Assembly: GCF_000208865.1 (NCBI RefSeq)
Contig: NC_018389.1
Coordinates: 682,001-746,000, forward strand
Source of the DNA: Neospora caninum Liverpool
Taxonomy: Eukaryota > Apicomplexa > Conoidasida > Eucoccidiorida > Sarcocystidae
Direction: 5' to 3'
DNA length: 64,000 bases
Notes under the pieces: model-generated
Database searches by the model: none
The model's input: the letters and a program-made list of their open reading frames with translations, nothing else
What the model was told of the DNA's origin: nothing
Shown here: piece by piece, positions 60,611-64,000 of the stretch
How positions within the stretch are numbered: the stretch's first letter is position 1
Layout of the letters: each line of letters begins with the position of its first letter
Program-made: the position numbers and the translations under genes

Positions 60611-63600
60611 ATGTGGAGGGGGAGAGAATCGATGGCTGGGAAGGCCTCGCGTGTTTTTCTGGCTCTCCTCTTTCTTCTGTTTCCCCGCCGGAGCCTCACT
60701 TCACGCGTTCATCGGCCTCCGACCGTGGCTTCCTTCCCTTCCTCTTTTGTCTCTTTTTTCCCTTTGGCCTCGCCCTCTTCCTTTCGATCACCTTTGCCAG
60801 CGCCTTCCTCGTGGGCCTCGCCTTCTCTCGCCTTTGCGTCGGCTTCTCCTTCACGTTCTTTTCCGTCCGTCGCTCTCTCTGATTCTCGTGATCGACACGT
60901 GCGCGTCTCTCCTCGCTTCTGCGCCTCCGCCTCTGCGCGTCGCGTGCGCGGCTCTTCGGAGTCCGGTGTCCCTCTTCTCTGCCTCTCTCTCTCTCCTTTC
61001 TCTTTTGAGGAACAACCCGAGCACAGGCACGGCATTCGTTTGCGGGGCCTCTCGCAGCCGCCTACCCCACACAAACGACCTCGCTTTCCCCTCAATTCCC
61101 AGCTCGCCCCGACTGCTCTGCATGCCTCGTCGAAGGCGCCTCCGTGCCCCCAAAATGACGGCGAGGCCTTCAGCCGCCTCCTCTCTCTCCTGCGTCAACA
61201 TGGCGCCTACATCGCGCCGGGAGGCCTTGAACTGCGGCCGAGTGACATCCTGGATTCTCCCGATTCGGCCTTTGCGTCTGCGGAGACAAGCGGAGATTCC
61301 TTCGAGGCAGACGGACGGCGCGTGGCGGAGCCCGCCGCGACGAAGGACCAGGAGAGACGAACGCGAATCCGAGGTCTGTTTGCAAGTCGCCATTTCCACC
61401 CCGGCGAAGTGGTGGCGGTGATTCCGCGCCGGCTCCACTTCTGCGAGGAAAACCTCCTTGCGTGGCTGGGAGGCAGGAAAGACGCAGCGCACGCAGCGCC
61501 CGCAACGCCAAGGGAGGAACGGGGGGGGGTTGTGTTCCCCGGTTCCACTTTCCCGAGCTCTCAAGAAAGAGACTCTTGTCCCTCGGCCTCTGCCGCGCCT
61601 CGCTGGAGAGAGGCATGGCAACCTGCAGACAGCCGTGACGGGGACGAGGAAGCGCACCCCCGCGCCGTGCGCGCCTGTCTGTCGCCACAGTCACCAAACG
61701 AAAAGGATAGACTCAAATCTCTGTGCCTCTTCAAAACGCTTCTCCAGGTCGACTCCCTCGTGGGCAACTGGCAAATGCGTCTCGCCGTCGCCCTGTTGCT
61801 CTTTCGCTCCCTCTCGCCTTCCCTCTCGCCTTCCCTCTCGCCTTCCCTCTCGCCTTCCCTCTCGCCTTCACTGTCTCCTTCTCGGCCGCATGCGTGTGCC
61901 TCGGCTTCTGTGCCAAGGGCGGGTCTTCCGCGCGATTCAGAGGCTGCAGTTTCGCAGATCTGGGATTTGTGCGTGTCTCTTCTGCCTCGCGATCTTGGCC
62001 ACATGCCTCCGTTCTGGGAGTTGAGGGCACTGCGAACGCTCGAGCACCGGATTGTGAACGCTGTTCTCAAGCGGCTGTTTACCTTCCAGTGCGTCGCCGA
62101 CGACATCGATCGCACCCTGTCTTCCTCCTTCCCAGAAAGCCCCTTTCCAGGAGAGTCCGGGACTCTCGCTCTGCCAGAAGACACCTTCCACGTCGAGCAA
62201 CTTAAATGGGCTGCATGCATCGTTTCCTCGCGGAGTTTCCGCGTCGACTGCGCGGCGTCCGTGGCGCTCGTGCCTCTCCTCGACCTGATCAACTGCGGAG
62301 GGAAGGGCGAGGTAGCCCCAAACGCGAAAGTGACAACATGGGATCGAAAAGGTCCCCGCCACTCCGGAGACAGGCGAAGCGCCGTGTCAGAGGCTAGAGC
62401 TCTGCAGACGGCTGCCGGTGACAGCGAGACGGCTCGGCGTTTCGAGACGGAAGCTCTCCGTGAAGAGAGAGAGGAGAGGGCTTTTGAAGACGGCGTTGGG
62501 ATTGTGGCAACCAGGGACATTCACGCTGGAGAAGAAATCCGCATCTCCTACGGCGAGGACACCGACCGGCTCTTGCTCAACTACGGATTCTTCGATGCCG
62601 CTCCTCGGTAACTGTCGACCGCCATCATGACGACACTTGAACCCTTTGCACAAAGACGATTTTCCATGTACATATGTACATGCTCTCTACCGCTTCGTGG
62701 GCGCACATACGGAAAAGTGCGTCTATGTCTCTTACCTCGTTCTCTGTTTAGCATCCTTTATGTATATCTACGTATCAATATCGGTATGTCTTATCTATAT
62801 CAGTCTAGATCTACGGATCGCTATGCAGCCATCGTGGGTGGTTTGGAGAGACGATGCGTCTGTGTCCTGTGGATATATGCACACACGTGAGCGCGTGTCG
62901 GCCTTGGCAGATAGCTCTGTGAGGACCGGCTGCGTGGCCATTGAGCGTCGCATTCTCGCGTTTGAGGTTGAGCTGGGTGTGGTTCTCGGTTTCTTCAGAG
63001 TGATGAAGACAAACGTCTTCTTCTCTGCGACGCTGGTGCGAGCGGCGCTGGCTGCAACGGAGGTTCCAGATCTGCTGATGCTCTCGGGGTTCGGGGGCCT
63101 TCCTCCGCGTCAGTCAGCGGCGCTGAGAGCGCTTCGCTTGATTCCTGATCCGACGCTGCCACCGACGGCCGCCCCGCGGTTCTCCCCCCTCGTGGACGTT
63201 TTCGCCGGCGAGCCTGTTGTCGAAGGCAGGCTCTTGGCGGCCGCGCGGGTAAGGCAGCCGAACAAGGAAAGACCTTTCTCGAGTTCTTTAATCTGGGGAA
63301 AATTCGGAACCCGAAAAGTGCGGAGTTTCGGGTGGAAGCCACCCAGAGCCTGTCGCGCCCAGAAAGAGACGGAGAAAACGGAGAGAAAACAGAGAGGCGT
63401 GAAGCCCAGAGGGAAGGGACGAGACAGAGAAGCAGTGGGAAAGTCGAGGGAGACGATGGAAGAAAGGGTCAGGGCGGGACAAGACAGAGAAGCGCGGCGA
63501 AGTGCGTCAGAAGTTGCGGTGTTTTTGGGTCGTCGAACCGACGACGAAAGATGAAAGAAGAGGGAGATGAGAAGGGGAAACTCGGGGAATGTGCAGGCCA

Positions 63601-63715
63601 ACTGGCGTTTGTTTGCGGAGTGCAGGTTTTGATGCTGGACGAAGACACCCTAGGCTCCGAGATCGACGTCGAGACGGCGGCGGACTGGGAAAGGCCCTTC
63701 TCTGCAGAAAACGAG
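60611..63715 (+). CDS. SET-domain protein methyltransferase, Rubisco LSMT/SETD3 type, plastid-like leader, 3' truncated by window edge
   Basis: Exons 60611-62607, 62999-63248 and 63626-63715 (phases 2, 0, 0); 779 residues with further exon(s) expected beyond 64000. Residues about 10-28 are hydrophobic ('VFLALLFLLFPRR'), followed by a long Ser/Arg/Pro-rich, acid-poor stretch, the layout of a bipartite apicoplast presequence. The SET domain starts near residue 250 ('GLFASRHFHPGEVVAVIPRR'), is split by Ser/Pro-rich inserts including an in-frame LSPS repeat, and closes with 'VPLLDLINCGG', 'PNAKVTTWD', 'GEEIRISYG' and 'LLLNYGF'. Where LSMT/SETD3 relatives have Asn-His in 'D-x-I-N-H', this protein has Asn-Cys. 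Exons 2-3 match the Rubisco-LSMT substrate-binding region ('AALRALRLI', 'PFSAENE'). Substrates in the family are non-histone Lys or His residues; the target here is unknown. I chose the ATG at 60611, but ATG 60632 is an alternative with the same signal-like segment. Confidence 0.85.
61800..61876 (+). repeat. In-frame 15-bp coding minisatellite (CTCTCGCCTTCC)n-type
   Basis: About five tandem CCCTCTCGCCTTCC-like units inside SET exon 1, encoding repeated Leu-Ser-Pro-Ser. It lies between conserved SET blocks, so it should form a surface loop of variable length. Confidence 0.88.
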
Positions 63716-64000
63716 GTAGGGGCGAGTTCCCTGGCGAACACAGAGAGATGTTCCTTGGGCATTCCGCAATCAGCCATCAGTTGCAACCAGTCAGGTGACA
63801 ACGGGAAGAAACGTTCCTCGCCGGTTGCCGCCTAAATCCTCTCGTGACTCGGTGTGTAGCGGCGGTGACATTCTCGAAAGAGAGCTCCCCTGTCTCTTTT
63901 TCAATCCCCGTTGCCGCTGTTCCGCTCTCTGGCGCCTTTCGCGTTTCGACCGTCGTTCTGTCCTCCGTTTCCCTGCGCACTTCCTGCGCCTTTCTCTTCC
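63716..64000 (+). other. Intron of the SET gene reaching the window edge
   Basis: Begins at donor GAG|GTAGGG. The last 120 bases are C/T-rich, as expected near an acceptor that would lie just past the window. Confidence 0.6.

Overview
The window looks like nuclear DNA from a coccidian apicomplexan of the Toxoplasma/Neospora/Hammondia group. The evidence is intron-rich genes with short GT..AG introns, many (TA)n tracts in introns and flanks, frequent GCATGC words, Ser/Ala/Gly/Arg-rich inserts in otherwise conserved proteins, and protein sequences that fit this clade. The species cannot be fixed from the sequence alone. All gene models are spliced by hand: every junction used is GT..AG and keeps the reading frame, but none has transcript support.

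Layout. 1-5927 (-): N-terminal part of the catalytic subunit of DNA polymerase epsilon, running off the left edge, with a 21-copy purine minisatellite in one intron. 8514-10519 (+): a U2AF65-like splicing factor with Gly-rich and RS segments, one RRM and a UHM. 14227-17874 (+): an MFSD5-type major facilitator. 20618-21811 (-): a FAM136A-family protein with four CX3C motifs. 25622-29664 (-): a single polypeptide joining Ctf8 and Dcc1, the two accessory subunits of the Ctf18-RFC clamp loader. 33096-40338 (+): an N-terminal-motor kinesin. 42654-47371 (+): a compact NEK kinase. 49565-49975 (+): a 92-residue CHORD-like zinc protein. 51248 onward (+): a secreted protein with a LamG/ConA-like domain, 3' end unresolved. 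52868-53875 (-): an orphan ORF. 56216-58652 (-): an MMTAG2-family protein with an RS-like tail. 58701-59347 (-): a candidate unassigned gene. 60611 to the right edge (+): an LSMT/SETD3-type SET methyltransferase with a plastid-like leader, 3' end outside the window.

Functional links. Two genes belong to leading-strand replication. In yeast and human, Dcc1-Ctf8 together with the Ctf18 tail docks on the N-terminal half of the Pol epsilon catalytic subunit, which is the part present here. The U2AF-like and MMTAG2/RS proteins are RNA-processing or RS-type factors. The kinesin and NEK kinase fit cytoskeleton and cell-division roles. There is no operon logic; adjacent genes are divergent, convergent or tandem with 0.2-4 kb between them.

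The most notable observation is the Ctf8-Dcc1 fusion. Next are the CHORD-like microprotein, a SET domain with Cys in place of the motif His, and the tract-poor interval of about 47-57.8 kb, which holds the least recognisable genes.
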